Assembly: GCF_018811945.1 (NCBI RefSeq)
Contig: NZ_JACRVU010000009.1
Span: 1-64,000 of the forward strand
DNA: 64,000 nucleotides
Direction of reading: 5' to 3'
Source: Gluconobacter sp. P1C6_b
GTDB lineage: Bacteria > Pseudomonadota > Alphaproteobacteria > Acetobacterales > Acetobacteraceae
The notes under the pieces are model-generated. The model had not been told where the DNA came from and did not search any database. It saw only the letters and a program-made list of their open reading frames with translations. A program made the position numbers and the translations under genes. This document shows, piece by piece, positions 15,821-24,002 of this stretch. Position 1 is the stretch's first letter; each line of letters begins with the position of its first letter.

Positions 15821-17509
15821 ATGCCAACCCGTTATCTGACCGACAGCTACGCCGTTTCCCCCCAGATTACCGTGCAGGATATTGTGGATCTGAAGGCAGA
15901 GGGTTTTCGCACGATCCTGTGTTTCCGTCCTGACGGGGAAGCCCCGGACCAGCCGGAAATGCCGGTGATTGAAGAAGCGGCCAAAGAGGCCGGGCTGGCA
16001 TTCGCCGCCATTCCCGTGAAGGCGGGGACGGTGCCGGATGAGGCGCAGGTGGCGCAGACACGGACGGCTCTGGCCACGCTTCCGGCGCCGGTTGTCGGTT
16101 ATTGCCGGTCAGGCGCGCGGGCGGCGCAGATCTGGGCTCTGGCGGAAGCGGGCAAGCGTCCGGCGACTGAGATCATTGCTGCGGCGGGCAAGGCCGGGGT
16201 GGATGTTAGCGGTCTGCGGGGGCGGATCGAGAGTGTTGCGGCACCGTCCGCAGCGCCGCGCAAGGGAGCGGCACATTTTCAGGTGCTGATTATTGGCGGT
16301 GGCGCGGGGGGGCTGTCGGTTGCGGGCAGTCTGCTCAAGCGCAACAGCCATCTGTCCATCGGCGTGGTCGAGCCGTCGAATGAGCATTTCTACCAGCCGG
16401 GCTGGACGCTTGTGGGCGGGGGGGTCTTTCAGGCGGCCCAGACGCGCCGCAAGGAAGCGGATGTCATGCCCAGGGATGTCGTCTGGGTGCGGCAGGCGGC
16501 GAAGCTGTTCCGGCCGGATGTGCGGGAAGTGGTTCTGGGGGACGGGTCTGTTGTCTCCTATGATGCGCTGATCGTGGCGACGGGCATCACGCTGAACTGG
16601 AATGCCATTCCGGGGCTGGCGGAGACGCTGGGCAAGAACGGCGTGACGTCGAACTACCGCTTCGATCTGGCGCCCTATACCTGGCAGCTCGTGCAGCAAC
16701 TCAAGAGCGGTACGGCGATCTTCACGCAGCCGCCCATGCCGATCAAATGCGCCGGTGCGCCGCAGAAGGCCGTGTATCTGTCCTGTGATGCCTGGAAGCG
16801 CCGGGGTGTGCTGGACAGCATTTCGGTTGAGTTCGACACCGCAACGCCGGGGCTGTTTGGCGTGAAGGAGTTCGTGCCGCCGCTGATGGAATACATCAAG
16901 CGCTATCACGTCGGGCTGCACACCGGGTCAAAGTTGGTGGAAGTGGATGGTCCGAACCGGACCGCCGTGTTCGAGCGCAAGGTCGGGGACGGTGTGGAGC
17001 GGGTCGAGCGCAAGTTCGATATGCTGCATGTGGTGCCGCCGCAGAGTGCGCCGCAGGTGATCCGCGAGAGTGCGCTGGCAGGTTCGGATGGGTTCGTTGA
17101 GGTCAATCCGGCGACGTTGCAGCATGTGCGTTTCCCGGATGTGTTCGCCATTGGTGACGTGATCGGGACGTCTTCGGCCAAGACGGCTGCCGCGGTCCGC
17201 GTGCAGGCGCCCGTGGTGGCGACCAATGTGCTGGCCTTCCTGAAGCATCAGGCTCCGGTTTCGGAATATGAAGGTTATGGCGCCTGTCCTCTGACGGTGG
17301 AGAACGGGCGGATCGTGCTGGCCGAGTTCCGTTATGGCGGGAAGCTGGCGCCGACACTGCCGAAATGGCTGCTCAACGGGCAGAAGCCGACGCGTCTGGC
17401 CTGGTGGCTCAAGAAATATGTCATGCCGCTAATGTACTGGGACGGCATGCTCAAGGGGCGCGAGCTCATGGTTGCGCCCAAGCCGTTGAACGCGAAGAAG
17501 GACGGCTGA
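15821..17509 (+). CDS. DUF442 phosphatase-like / sulfide:quinone oxidoreductase fusion
   Basis: A 562-residue two-domain protein. Residues 1-115 are a DUF442 domain (TIGR01244, Blh N-terminal type) with the active-site loop C95-RSGAR, like a tyrosine phosphatase or sulfurtransferase. Residues 150-560 are a FAD-dependent SQR: the GGGAGG nucleotide-binding loop (159-164), redox cysteine C310 in PIKCAGAPQK and C489 in YGACPLT, and the FAD-site GDVIG (445-449). This pattern matches type II (SQOR-like) SQR, which oxidises sulfide at the membrane and passes electrons to quinone. The DUF442 domain may accept the sulfane sulfur or act on its product. It is 55 bases downstream of the persulfide dioxygenase and 7 bases upstream of the TauE gene. 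Confidence 0.9.
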   Translation: MPTRYLTDSYAVSPQITVQDIVDLKAEGFRTILCFRPDGEAPDQPEMPVIEEAAKEAGLAFAAIPVKAGTVPDEAQVAQTRTALATLPAPVVGYCRSGARAAQIWALAEAGKRPATEIIAAAGKAGVDVSGLRGRIESVAAPSAAPRKGAAHFQVLIIGGGAGGLSVAGSLLKRNSHLSIGVVEPSNEHFYQPGWTLVGGGVFQAAQTRRKEADVMPRDVVWVRQAAKLFRPDVREVVLGDGSVVSYDALIVATGITLNWNAIPGLAETLGKNGVTSNYRFDLAPYTWQLVQQLKSGTAIFTQPPMPIKCAGAPQKAVYLSCDAWKRRGVLDSISVEFDTATPGLFGVKEFVPPLMEYIKRYHVGLHTGSKLVEVDGPNRTAVFERKVGDGVERVERKFDMLHVVPPQSAPQVIRESALAGSDGFVEVNPATLQHVRFPDVFAIGDVIGTSSAKTAAAVRVQAPVVATNVLAFLKHQAPVSEYEGYGACPLTVENGRIVLAEFRYGGKLAPTLPKWLLNGQKPTRLAWWLKKYVMPLMYWDGMLKGRELMVAPKPLNAKKDG

Positions 17510-17516
17510 ACCGGTT

Positions 17517-18284
17517 GTGCAGATTGCGCTTGAACTGGCCTGCGGTGTCCTGATCGGGTTCACGCTGGGGCTGATCGGGGGCGGGGGGTCCATCCTTGCC
17601 GTTCCCCTGATGGTCTATGTGGTGGGGGTGAAGAACCCCCATGTCGCGATCGGGACGAGCGCGATGGCCGTGGCGGTCAATGCGCTGACCGGGCTGGTCA
17701 GCCATGCCCGGGCGGGGACGGTCAAATGGAAATGCGCTGCCATTTTCGCGCCCTGCGGTGTGGTGGGGGCGCTCATCGGGGCAGCGTTCGGCAAGGCCGT
17801 GAACGGGCAGAAGCTGCTGCTCTGTTTTGCGCTGCTGATGGTCGTGGTGGGCGTGCTCATGCTGCGGGGACGGCGCAACAAGAGTGAGGCGGGGGCGGCA
17901 TGCAATCGCCAGAACATGCCGCGCGTCATGATGGCCGGGGCCGGGACGGGTGTTCTGTCCGGGTTTTTCGGGATCGGGGGCGGGTTCCTGATCGTGCCCG
18001 CGCTGATTGCCTGCACGCGGATGCCCATTCTCAATGCTGTGGGGACATCTCTTGTGGCCGTGGCGGCGCTGGGGGCGAGTACGGCGTTGAGTTACATGCT
18101 TTCGGGCTATGTGGACTGGGTGATGGGGGCGCTGTTTGTAGCGGGGGGAATTGTTGGCAGTTTTCTCGGAACCCGGGCGGCGAAGCGTCTGTCGGGTTCC
18201 GGCGCGGCGCTGACGACGTTCTTTGCGTGCGTCATCTTCACGGTTGCGGCCTATATGATCTGGAAGAGCCTTTCGGCCCTGTAA
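17517..18284 (+). CDS. TauE/SafE-family anion exporter
   Basis: A 255-residue polytopic membrane protein with two related halves, each with a Gly-rich motif (GLIGGGGSILAVPLM near 19-33 and GFFGIGGGFLIVPAL near 150-165), the hallmark of TauE/SafE. About eight hydrophobic segments are visible. These proteins are proposed to export sulfite or sulfoacetate. Behind SQR and persulfide dioxygenase the natural substrate would be sulfite or thiosulfate. The start is GTG at 17517, 7 bases after the SQR stop. Confidence 0.88.
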   Translation: MQIALELACGVLIGFTLGLIGGGGSILAVPLMVYVVGVKNPHVAIGTSAMAVAVNALTGLVSHARAGTVKWKCAAIFAPCGVVGALIGAAFGKAVNGQKLLLCFALLMVVVGVLMLRGRRNKSEAGAACNRQNMPRVMMAGAGTGVLSGFFGIGGGFLIVPALIACTRMPILNAVGTSLVAVAALGASTALSYMLSGYVDWVMGALFVAGGIVGSFLGTRAAKRLSGSGAALTTFFACVIFTVAAYMIWKSLSAL

Positions 18285-18290
18285 CAGCGG

Positions 18291-18641
18291 TCAGTCGAGG
18301 CCGAAATTCGGGAAGATGGTGAAGCAGACCATCGAGAAATAGAACATCACCGCCAGAAGGATGTGACACATATAGAGCGGCGCGATCATGGCGCCGCGCC
18401 TGCGGAAGAAGGCCATCAGCACACCGAAGGCCGCGATGGCCACGGCAAGCGCCACATTCAGCATGAGCCGGCTGTCGCCGTTGCTGATGGCGATGACCAG
18501 AAAGATCGAGCCTACAATGGCCGAGCCGACATGCACGGGCGTGAGGAAGCTGAAGGGGCGCTTGTACCGGGCCGCGAAAATGGCGAGCCAGACGCCCATG
18601 ATCACCGTGAGAGTGAAACACCCCGTCGAAGCGTACAGCAT
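18291..18641 (-). CDS. Small four-helix membrane protein, unknown function
   Basis: A 116-residue very hydrophobic protein with four likely membrane helices (about 3-23, 36-54, 61-80 and 89-110). The start MLYASTGCF at 18641 was chosen because the 66 residues upstream in frame look like translated non-coding sequence. I do not recognise a family with certainty. It is convergent with the TauE gene and stands alone, so its relation to sulfur metabolism is unclear. Confidence 0.6.
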   Translation of the reverse strand: MLYASTGCFTLTVIMGVWLAIFAARYKRPFSFLTPVHVGSAIVGSIFLVIAISNGDSRLMLNVALAVAIAAFGVLMAFFRRRGAMIAPLYMCHILLAVMFYFSMVCFTIFPNFGLD

Positions 18642-18926
18642 CTGTAATCCACCCTGTTCCTGATGTCTTTGCGCAGACTCTCGGAGCCGTAACCGGAATA
18701 TTCGGAAGTCTCCGCGCTTTTCAGGTCTTGCAAAGCACGTCGCTCCGACTGCGTGTTTACTCCAGAACGGCCTTTCGGGCCAGACGTTCCCGGATGCAGG
18801 CCGCTTTCTCCCCTGAGCGGCGCAGAAAAATTGTACCACCCCCCGGTATTATGATTTTCAAGGTTTCCTTTCTGTTTCGATATGACATACTGGTGACACG
18901 CATGAGGTTGGGGAGGATACAAAGGG

Positions 18927-19469
18927 ATGGATCTGGGAGCACGCCTGCGATTTGTGCGGACGGCACGGAACCTGTCCCAGCGAGAACTGGCCAAGCGGAC
19001 AGGGGTGACCAATTCCACGATCTCCCTCATCGAATCAGGTGACATGAATCCGTCTGTTGGAACGCTCAAGCGTATTCTGGACGGGATCCCCGTGACGCTC
19101 GGGGAGTTTTTCAGCATAGCTCCTGAAGGTGGAGAAAAGATCTTCTACCGGGAGGGCGAACTGATGACGTTCGAGCAGGGTGGTGTGACCTTTCGCCAGG
19201 TCGGGGCCCCCCTGTTTGGCCGAAGCCTTCAGATCCTGCGTGAGACCTATGCATCCGGGGCGGATACCGGGGCCACGGTCTATGCCCATGAAGGCGAAGA
19301 AGGTGGGTTTGTCCTGCACGGGCAGGTGGAAATCACGGTGGGAGACAGGCGCGAGATCCTGGGCCCGGGTGATGCCTATCATTTCGACAGCCGTCAGCCG
19401 CATCGTTTCCGCTGCCTGAGTTCCGAGGGTTGCGAGATCATCAGCGCCTGTACGCCGCCGACGTTCTAG
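18927..19469 (+). CDS. XRE-family regulator with C-terminal cupin domain
   Basis: A 180-residue regulator of the PuuR/HipB-cupin type. The helix-turn-helix occupies residues 5-60 (LSQRELAKRTGVTNSTISLIESG), and the cupin sensor 105-178 (EEGGFVLHGQVEITVGD and GDAYHFDSRQPHRFR). Such proteins control amine, amino acid or sugar metabolism genes and bind a small ligand in the cupin barrel. A GGGGAGG ribosome binding site lies about 10 bases upstream. No obvious target operon is adjacent apart from the STN gene downstream. Confidence 0.88.
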   Translation: MDLGARLRFVRTARNLSQRELAKRTGVTNSTISLIESGDMNPSVGTLKRILDGIPVTLGEFFSIAPEGGEKIFYREGELMTFEQGGVTFRQVGAPLFGRSLQILRETYASGADTGATVYAHEGEEGGFVLHGQVEITVGDRREILGPGDAYHFDSRQPHRFRCLSSEGCEIISACTPPTF

Positions 19470-19648
19470 GATTTCCGTCCCGGACTTTCAGAAGCTCCGC
19501 GTTCAAAAGAACGGGAGGGGTGTGCTTTCCCACAGGTTGCGGCGTTGTGTTGTGGGATTATGCCTGTCTGTATTGTGGTCCACAGGGCGGGCATGCCCTG
19601 CGGAGAGCCACGGACATGCCAGATTGTCCGCACCCAGAAAGAGATGAC

Positions 19649-20038
19649 ATGTTTCGTGTGGTCGCCACTTCTTTGCGCAGGGGGCTTGGTGTGGGGGTCT
19701 GTGTCCTGTTGCTGAGCGGTCCGGTCGTGGCAGAGAGCGTGACGCGGACACGGGACATCTGCCCGGTTCAGCGTACGATGCTTCAGATCGAAACGAAGAC
19801 GCTTGCCGAGGCTGTGACGGAACTGTCCCGCAAGACGAAATGCCCCATACTGATGGATGAAGGGCTTCTGCGAGGCGGTAACAGCATTGCCGTTGCCGGC
19901 GTCTATACGCCGCGTGAGGCGCTGATCCGGCTTCTGGGTAATGCCGAGCTGGACGTGATCGAGACGGTTCAGGGGCTGGCCGTCATGCCGCTGACCTATC
20001 GGGCCGCGCATCGCATGGACCATGCTGAGCGGATGTAG
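19649..20038 (+). CDS. Stand-alone STN (secretin/TonB short N-terminal) domain protein
   Basis: A 129-residue exported protein. After a signal peptide (1-28, ending AES) there is one STN-like domain: LQIETKTLAEAVTELSRKTKCPILMDEGLL and GVYTPREALIRLLGNAELDVIETVQGLAVMPL, the pattern found at the N terminus of FecA-type TonB receptors and secretins. Here no receptor barrel follows. The two cysteines C37 and C66 (approximate) may form a disulfide. It may interact with FecR-like or TonB components in the periplasm. It is convergent with petC. Confidence 0.75.
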   Translation: MFRVVATSLRRGLGVGVCVLLLSGPVVAESVTRTRDICPVQRTMLQIETKTLAEAVTELSRKTKCPILMDEGLLRGGNSIAVAGVYTPREALIRLLGNAELDVIETVQGLAVMPLTYRAAHRMDHAERM

Positions 20039-20053
20039 TTCAGGAAGGCGTGG

Positions 20054-20746
20054 TCAGCGGCGTCCTTTCCAGATTCGGCGCTGCAGCAGGAAGGTCAGGA
20101 GCGCCATCAGAGCGAGATAGGCGAGAACATAGATGCCGATCCGTCTGCGTTCGGCCTGATGGGGATGGGCGACCCAGTCGAGAAAGGCCGAGACGTCGCC
20201 AGCCATCTGTGCGGGGGTGGCCTGGGTGCCGTCGGGATAGGTGAGCATGCCGTCCTGAAGGGGCGGGGGCATGCCGATATGTTTCCATTTCAGGGCGGTG
20301 TTGTAATAGCGCCCTTCGTCGAGTTTCACGCCCGCAGGGGCGGGAGCATAAGAGAGCAGGATCTGCCGGATTTCCCCGGCACCGCCGGGCAGCGTCAGGG
20401 CCAGGCGGGAGAGATCGGGCGGCAGCAGTCCGTGATTGGCGAGCCGTCCTACAGCCTCGTTGGGGTAGGGCGACAGGATAGGATCGGTGGCTGTGGCGGG
20501 ACGGGTTTTTGGATCACCGTTATCGTCCGTGCCGTTGGGAAGCTGCTGATCGGCGGCCCATTTTCGGATCTCATCCGTCGAGAGGCCGAGGCTGCTCATG
20601 TCGCCGTAATCGACATGTTCCAGGCCGTGGCAGGCGCTGCAGACCTGCTGGAAGACCATCAGGCCGCGCTGGGCCGGGGTGCTGGCTGCGGCGGGCAGGA
20701 CGGTCAGGCTGGTGGCGAGGAGGAAGTTCCGGGGCCAGTGCGTCAT
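20054..20746 (-). CDS. petC: Cytochrome c1 of the bc1 complex
   Basis: A 230-residue cytochrome c1. The signal peptide is followed by heme motif CSACH (36-40), the family segment NHGLLPPDLS, the Met-containing HIGMPPPL near the axial ligand and a C-terminal membrane anchor (about 206-225, YVLAYLALMALLTFLLQRR). It transfers electrons from the Rieske cluster to a soluble or membrane cytochrome c. Its ATG overlaps the cytochrome b stop (ATGA at 20743-20746), and it is last in the petABC operon. Confidence 0.93.
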   Translation of the reverse strand: MTHWPRNFLLATSLTVLPAAASTPAQRGLMVFQQVCSACHGLEHVDYGDMSSLGLSTDEIRKWAADQQLPNGTDDNGDPKTRPATATDPILSPYPNEAVGRLANHGLLPPDLSRLALTLPGGAGEIRQILLSYAPAPAGVKLDEGRYYNTALKWKHIGMPPPLQDGMLTYPDGTQATPAQMAGDVSAFLDWVAHPHQAERRRIGIYVLAYLALMALLTFLLQRRIWKGRR

Positions 20747-21921
20747 GACGACATCTCCCGTTCGGAGGCGAGTGGCATGACGAGCAGGAAATGGATGAAC
20801 CACCAGGCCATCGCCACGCGGCTGGCGAGAAGCCATGCCGGTGTCGGCGCGTGCATCCCCGCAATGCCGAGCAGGATGAAGGCCGCGAAGGCGAGGGGCA
20901 GCGACAGGCGCACCATTGGTCGCCGTGTTGCGGGGCGGACGGCCGAGCGGTCCAGCCAGGGCAGCACGAACAGGACGGCGAGGCTCCCCGAGGCGAGGAG
21001 AAGCCCGCCGAGGCGTGAGGGCACAGCGCGGAGGATTGCGTAGAAGGGGGCGAAATACCATTCCGGCCGGATGTCGCGTGGTGTAACGAGCGGGTTGGCC
21101 TGAACGTAGTTGTCGGCCAGCGTGAGAAGATCGGGCAGGAAAAAGACCAGCCCGGCATAGACCATCAGGAACAGGCAGAGCGCGAAGCCGTCGCGGCTGG
21201 TGTAATAGGGGTGGAATGGCAGGGTCTGGCTCGGGCTGACAGGGTCAATGCCCGAAGGATTGTTCGATTTCACGACATGCAGCGCCGCGACATGCAGGGC
21301 AATGGCGGCGAGGATCGCGAAAGCCATCGTGAAATGCAGAACGAAAAGGCGGTGCAGCGCCACGTTCCCAAGCGTATCGCCGCCCAGCAGGAGTTCGGAC
21401 AGCGGCTGCCCGATCAGGGGAATGGCATGGACGGCATTCAGGATCACCGTGGCCCCCCAGTAGGACATCTGTCCCCAGGGCAGAACATAACCGGCAAAGG
21501 CCGTCACCATCACCATCAGCATCAGGCCAAGGCCTGTCAGCCAGAGCAGTTCGCGCGGGGCCTTGTAGGAGCCGTACCACAGGCTGCGCCCGATATGGAT
21601 GTAGAGGCAGGCGAACAGCATCGTCACGCCGCCCATGTGCAGGCTGCGAATGAACCAGCCCGAGGGGATCTGCCGGTCTATGGCCTCGACGCTGGCGAAA
21701 GCCTGCGTGATGTCGGGCGTGTAGTTGATCGCGAGGAACAGGCCGCTGGCGACCATGAAAACCATCGTGACGATCAGGAACGCGCCAAAGCTCCACAACG
21801 CATTGAGGTTGCGGGGCATCGGGAAAGCGACATATTCGCGGCGCAGCAGGCTCATGACCGGCAAGCGACGTTCGAACCAGCCGCGCGGATCTGTGTCGGG
21901 GGTTTTCAGGGGCGAAGTCAT
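20743..21921 (-). CDS. petB: Cytochrome b of the bc1 complex
   Basis: A 392-residue polytopic cytochrome b with the b6 and subunit IV parts fused, as in alphaproteobacteria. Features are the heme-ligand helices (SLHMGGVTMLFACLYIHIGR and LHRLFVLHFTMAFAILAAIALHVAALHVV), the Qo-site PEWY motif in RPEWYFAPFYAILRAVPSRLGG, and NNPSGIDP. It oxidises ubiquinol and drives the Q cycle. It starts 12 bases after the Rieske gene and overlaps petC by four bases. Confidence 0.95.
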   Translation of the reverse strand: MTSPLKTPDTDPRGWFERRLPVMSLLRREYVAFPMPRNLNALWSFGAFLIVTMVFMVASGLFLAINYTPDITQAFASVEAIDRQIPSGWFIRSLHMGGVTMLFACLYIHIGRSLWYGSYKAPRELLWLTGLGLMLMVMVTAFAGYVLPWGQMSYWGATVILNAVHAIPLIGQPLSELLLGGDTLGNVALHRLFVLHFTMAFAILAAIALHVAALHVVKSNNPSGIDPVSPSQTLPFHPYYTSRDGFALCLFLMVYAGLVFFLPDLLTLADNYVQANPLVTPRDIRPEWYFAPFYAILRAVPSRLGGLLLASGSLAVLFVLPWLDRSAVRPATRRPMVRLSLPLAFAAFILLGIAGMHAPTPAWLLASRVAMAWWFIHFLLVMPLASEREMSS

Positions 21922-21933
21922 GCGGGTCGGTCT

Positions 21934-22566
21934 TCAGATCTGCTGGATGTCGGACATGCTGAAGCCCGGATCACCCGCGCTGTGGCCGATGCGAAGTTTC
22001 GTGTCGGAAAGGAACGTCACGGGCGGGACTGGCAGATTGCAGGGCGCGGGTGCGCGGCGTGCGACACGGCCGGCCGCGTCGAAATGTGATCCGTGGCAGG
22101 GACAGAAATATCCCCCCTTCGCTTCTGGCGTGGAGCCGGGTTTTTCGAAAGAGGGCACACAGCCAAGATGGGTGCAGACCCCGATGAGCACGCCATATTC
22201 CGGGCGGACTGAACGGTGCCAGTTCGTCGCGTCCTTTGGCTGCTGAAGGACTTTCGAATCCGCGTCCCGCAGGGTGGCCAGATGGTCCGGAGCCTGAAGC
22301 GCAGCCAGCATCTCAGGCGTGCGGTGCTGGATGAAAACAGGCCAGTCCCGCCAGCGCAGGGTCATGTCCTGCCCGGGTGTCAGGGAGGACAGATCGACGT
22401 GCAGCAGCCGGTCGGACAGGGGAGTTGCTGCCGGGTTTTTCAGGCTCTCGACAAAGGGTACAGCCAGGGCGCAGGCCCCCGCACAGCCGAGCACCACGGT
22501 CCCGGTGGCCAGCAGATCCCGCCGTCTGGTGCCATCCGAAGAAGGGGGCGTCTCGCTCTGGGTCAT
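21934..22566 (-). CDS. petA: Rieske iron-sulfur subunit of the bc1 complex
   Basis: A 210-residue protein with a twin-arginine-like signal anchor (TRRRDLLATGTVVLGCAGACALAVPF). The [2Fe-2S] ligands are C131-T-H133-L-G-C136 and C155-P-C157-H158-G-S, which include both His ligands and the disulfide cysteines. It carries electrons from ubiquinol to cytochrome c1. ATG at 22566 was chosen because the frame continues upstream into unrelated residues. It is first in petABC and divergent from a cytochrome c gene. Confidence 0.93.
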   Translation of the reverse strand: MTQSETPPSSDGTRRRDLLATGTVVLGCAGACALAVPFVESLKNPAATPLSDRLLHVDLSSLTPGQDMTLRWRDWPVFIQHRTPEMLAALQAPDHLATLRDADSKVLQQPKDATNWHRSVRPEYGVLIGVCTHLGCVPSFEKPGSTPEAKGGYFCPCHGSHFDAAGRVARRAPAPCNLPVPPVTFLSDTKLRIGHSAGDPGFSMSDIQQI

Positions 22567-22730
22567 GCGGAACCTCTGCCGGCTGCGCCGGCTGCCCGGC
22601 AGGAAAGATGACAGCAGGATAGGCGTCTTTGCGCTTTCGAGAAAGGCGGCGTGCGGTAGCTTTCGGGGCGTTTGGGAGCTAGTGTTTTCCGAAGTGATGT
22701 AACGACACAAGCTGCGGAAGGGCCCCGGAC

Positions 22731-23207
22731 ATGACAACGAAAACCCGTTTCAGGATCATGCCTGCGGCTCTTCTGTGTCTGATGCCGCTCATGGTGTCCC
22801 AGGCCATAGCGGCGGATGGAGCGACGCTGTATCGGGGAAAATGCGCGATGTGTCACGGACCTGCGGGCGCGGGGCGTCCGGGGGCTTTCCCCCCGCTTGC
22901 GGGACGGGTCGGGCAGATTGCGGGCAATCCGGACGGAAAAGCGTATCTGGCGGCGGTTCTGGTGAACGGGCTGCATGGTCCGATCACGGTGGACGGACAG
23001 TCCTACAAGGGATTCATGCCCTCATTCCGGGCGCTGTCGGATGAGGATATTGCAGCCGTCCTGGCCTATGTGGGCACCGTGGGTAACAGCGCGGCGCCTG
23101 CCGGGATGTCCGCCCAGGATGTGGCCTCCGTCAGGGCTGCGCCAATGGATGCGGCCGCGCTTCAGGCGAAACGGGCTGCCCTTCAGACGGCTCATGTGAT
23201 CCCCTGA
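22731..23207 (+). CDS. Secreted class I cytochrome c
   Basis: A 158-residue monoheme cytochrome c. The signal peptide ends at AIA (26-28), heme binding is CAMCH (38-42), and the distal Met is likely in FMPSF (after YKG). The fold resembles the c-type domains of quinohemoprotein dehydrogenases. It may accept electrons from the bc1 complex encoded divergently 164 bases away, or serve another dehydrogenase. A Lys/Arg/Ala-rich C-terminal extension (about 120-158) is not part of the heme domain. Confidence 0.88.
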   Translation: MTTKTRFRIMPAALLCLMPLMVSQAIAADGATLYRGKCAMCHGPAGAGRPGAFPPLAGRVGQIAGNPDGKAYLAAVLVNGLHGPITVDGQSYKGFMPSFRALSDEDIAAVLAYVGTVGNSAAPAGMSAQDVASVRAAPMDAAALQAKRAALQTAHVIP

Positions 23208-23223
23208 GGAAAAACGGACATAT

Positions 23224-23239
23224 TTTGTTACCAAACAAA
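23224..23239. promoter_or_regulatory. 16-bp palindrome upstream of the TetR gene
   Basis: TTTGTTACCAAACAAA is a perfect inverted repeat (TTTGTT / AACAAA, four-base spacer) about 96 bases before the TetR start, in the gap after the cytochrome c gene. It could be an autoregulatory operator of that TetR protein. Confidence 0.4.
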
Positions 23240-23334
23240 CGTAAATGCGTCTTGTAACGGCGGGTCCATATCTGACTAGCTGCGTTCATTCCAAGTGATG
23301 CCAGCCGGTGAAATGGCCAGAGAGGGGAACGACC

Positions 23335-23988
23335 ATGTCACAGACCATAGTGCCGCATACTTTACCGCTAAAGAATGTTCACGTTCCCGCTCGGGACCGG
23401 ACAGCGACCCGGGCACCGGGGCGGCCGGTCAATCTGAGGCTCAAGGATAATATCCTTGCGGCGATCGCGCAGGTGCTCGTGGAAGAAGGCTATCAGGGCC
23501 TCACCATCAGTCGCGTCGCCAAGGCCGCCGGAGTGTCGACCGCGACGGTCTATCGGCGCTGGCCGACGAAACAGGCCATGTTCTTTGATGCGATGCGTCT
23601 GTGGCGTGACGATCTGACCCCGCAGATCGATACAGGCAGCTTCGCCGGTGACGTGGATGAGCTTATCGCGGCACGCATCCGGTTTCTGGTCACCCCTCTG
23701 GGCCGCACTTACGGAACCCTGCTGGGTGAAGCCGTGCATGACCCGGAATTCGGTCAGGTCCTGTGGGAAGTGAGCGTGGTACCGGCGCGTGCGCAGATGA
23801 CGCTTTTCCTTGAGCGTGCCAGCAGGCGTGGCGAGAAGGTTTTCTGTCAGAATCCCGACACGGTCCTGGACATGCTGCTCAGCACCATCCATTTCCGCGC
23901 CATGAATCTTCTGGGGCGCGAGCCCATGGATGCCGACAGGACCCTTAAGGAAATCCGGTCTCTGGCGCGCAGCCTGATTGTTGGCTGA
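23335..23988 (+). CDS. TetR-family transcriptional regulator
   Basis: A 217-residue repressor-type regulator. The helix-turn-helix (TISRVAKAAGVSTATVYRRWPTKQAMFFDAM, about 55-85) is canonical. An unusual N-terminal arm of about 35 residues rich in Pro and Arg (DRTATRAPGRPVN) precedes it. ATG at 23335 has AGAGGGGAAC upstream. The gene is convergent with a TonB-dependent receptor, which it may control along with that receptor's divergent partner. Confidence 0.88.
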   Translation: MSQTIVPHTLPLKNVHVPARDRTATRAPGRPVNLRLKDNILAAIAQVLVEEGYQGLTISRVAKAAGVSTATVYRRWPTKQAMFFDAMRLWRDDLTPQIDTGSFAGDVDELIAARIRFLVTPLGRTYGTLLGEAVHDPEFGQVLWEVSVVPARAQMTLFLERASRRGEKVFCQNPDTVLDMLLSTIHFRAMNLLGREPMDADRTLKEIRSLARSLIVG

Positions 23989-24002
23989 GCGCTATAGGGG
24001 CC

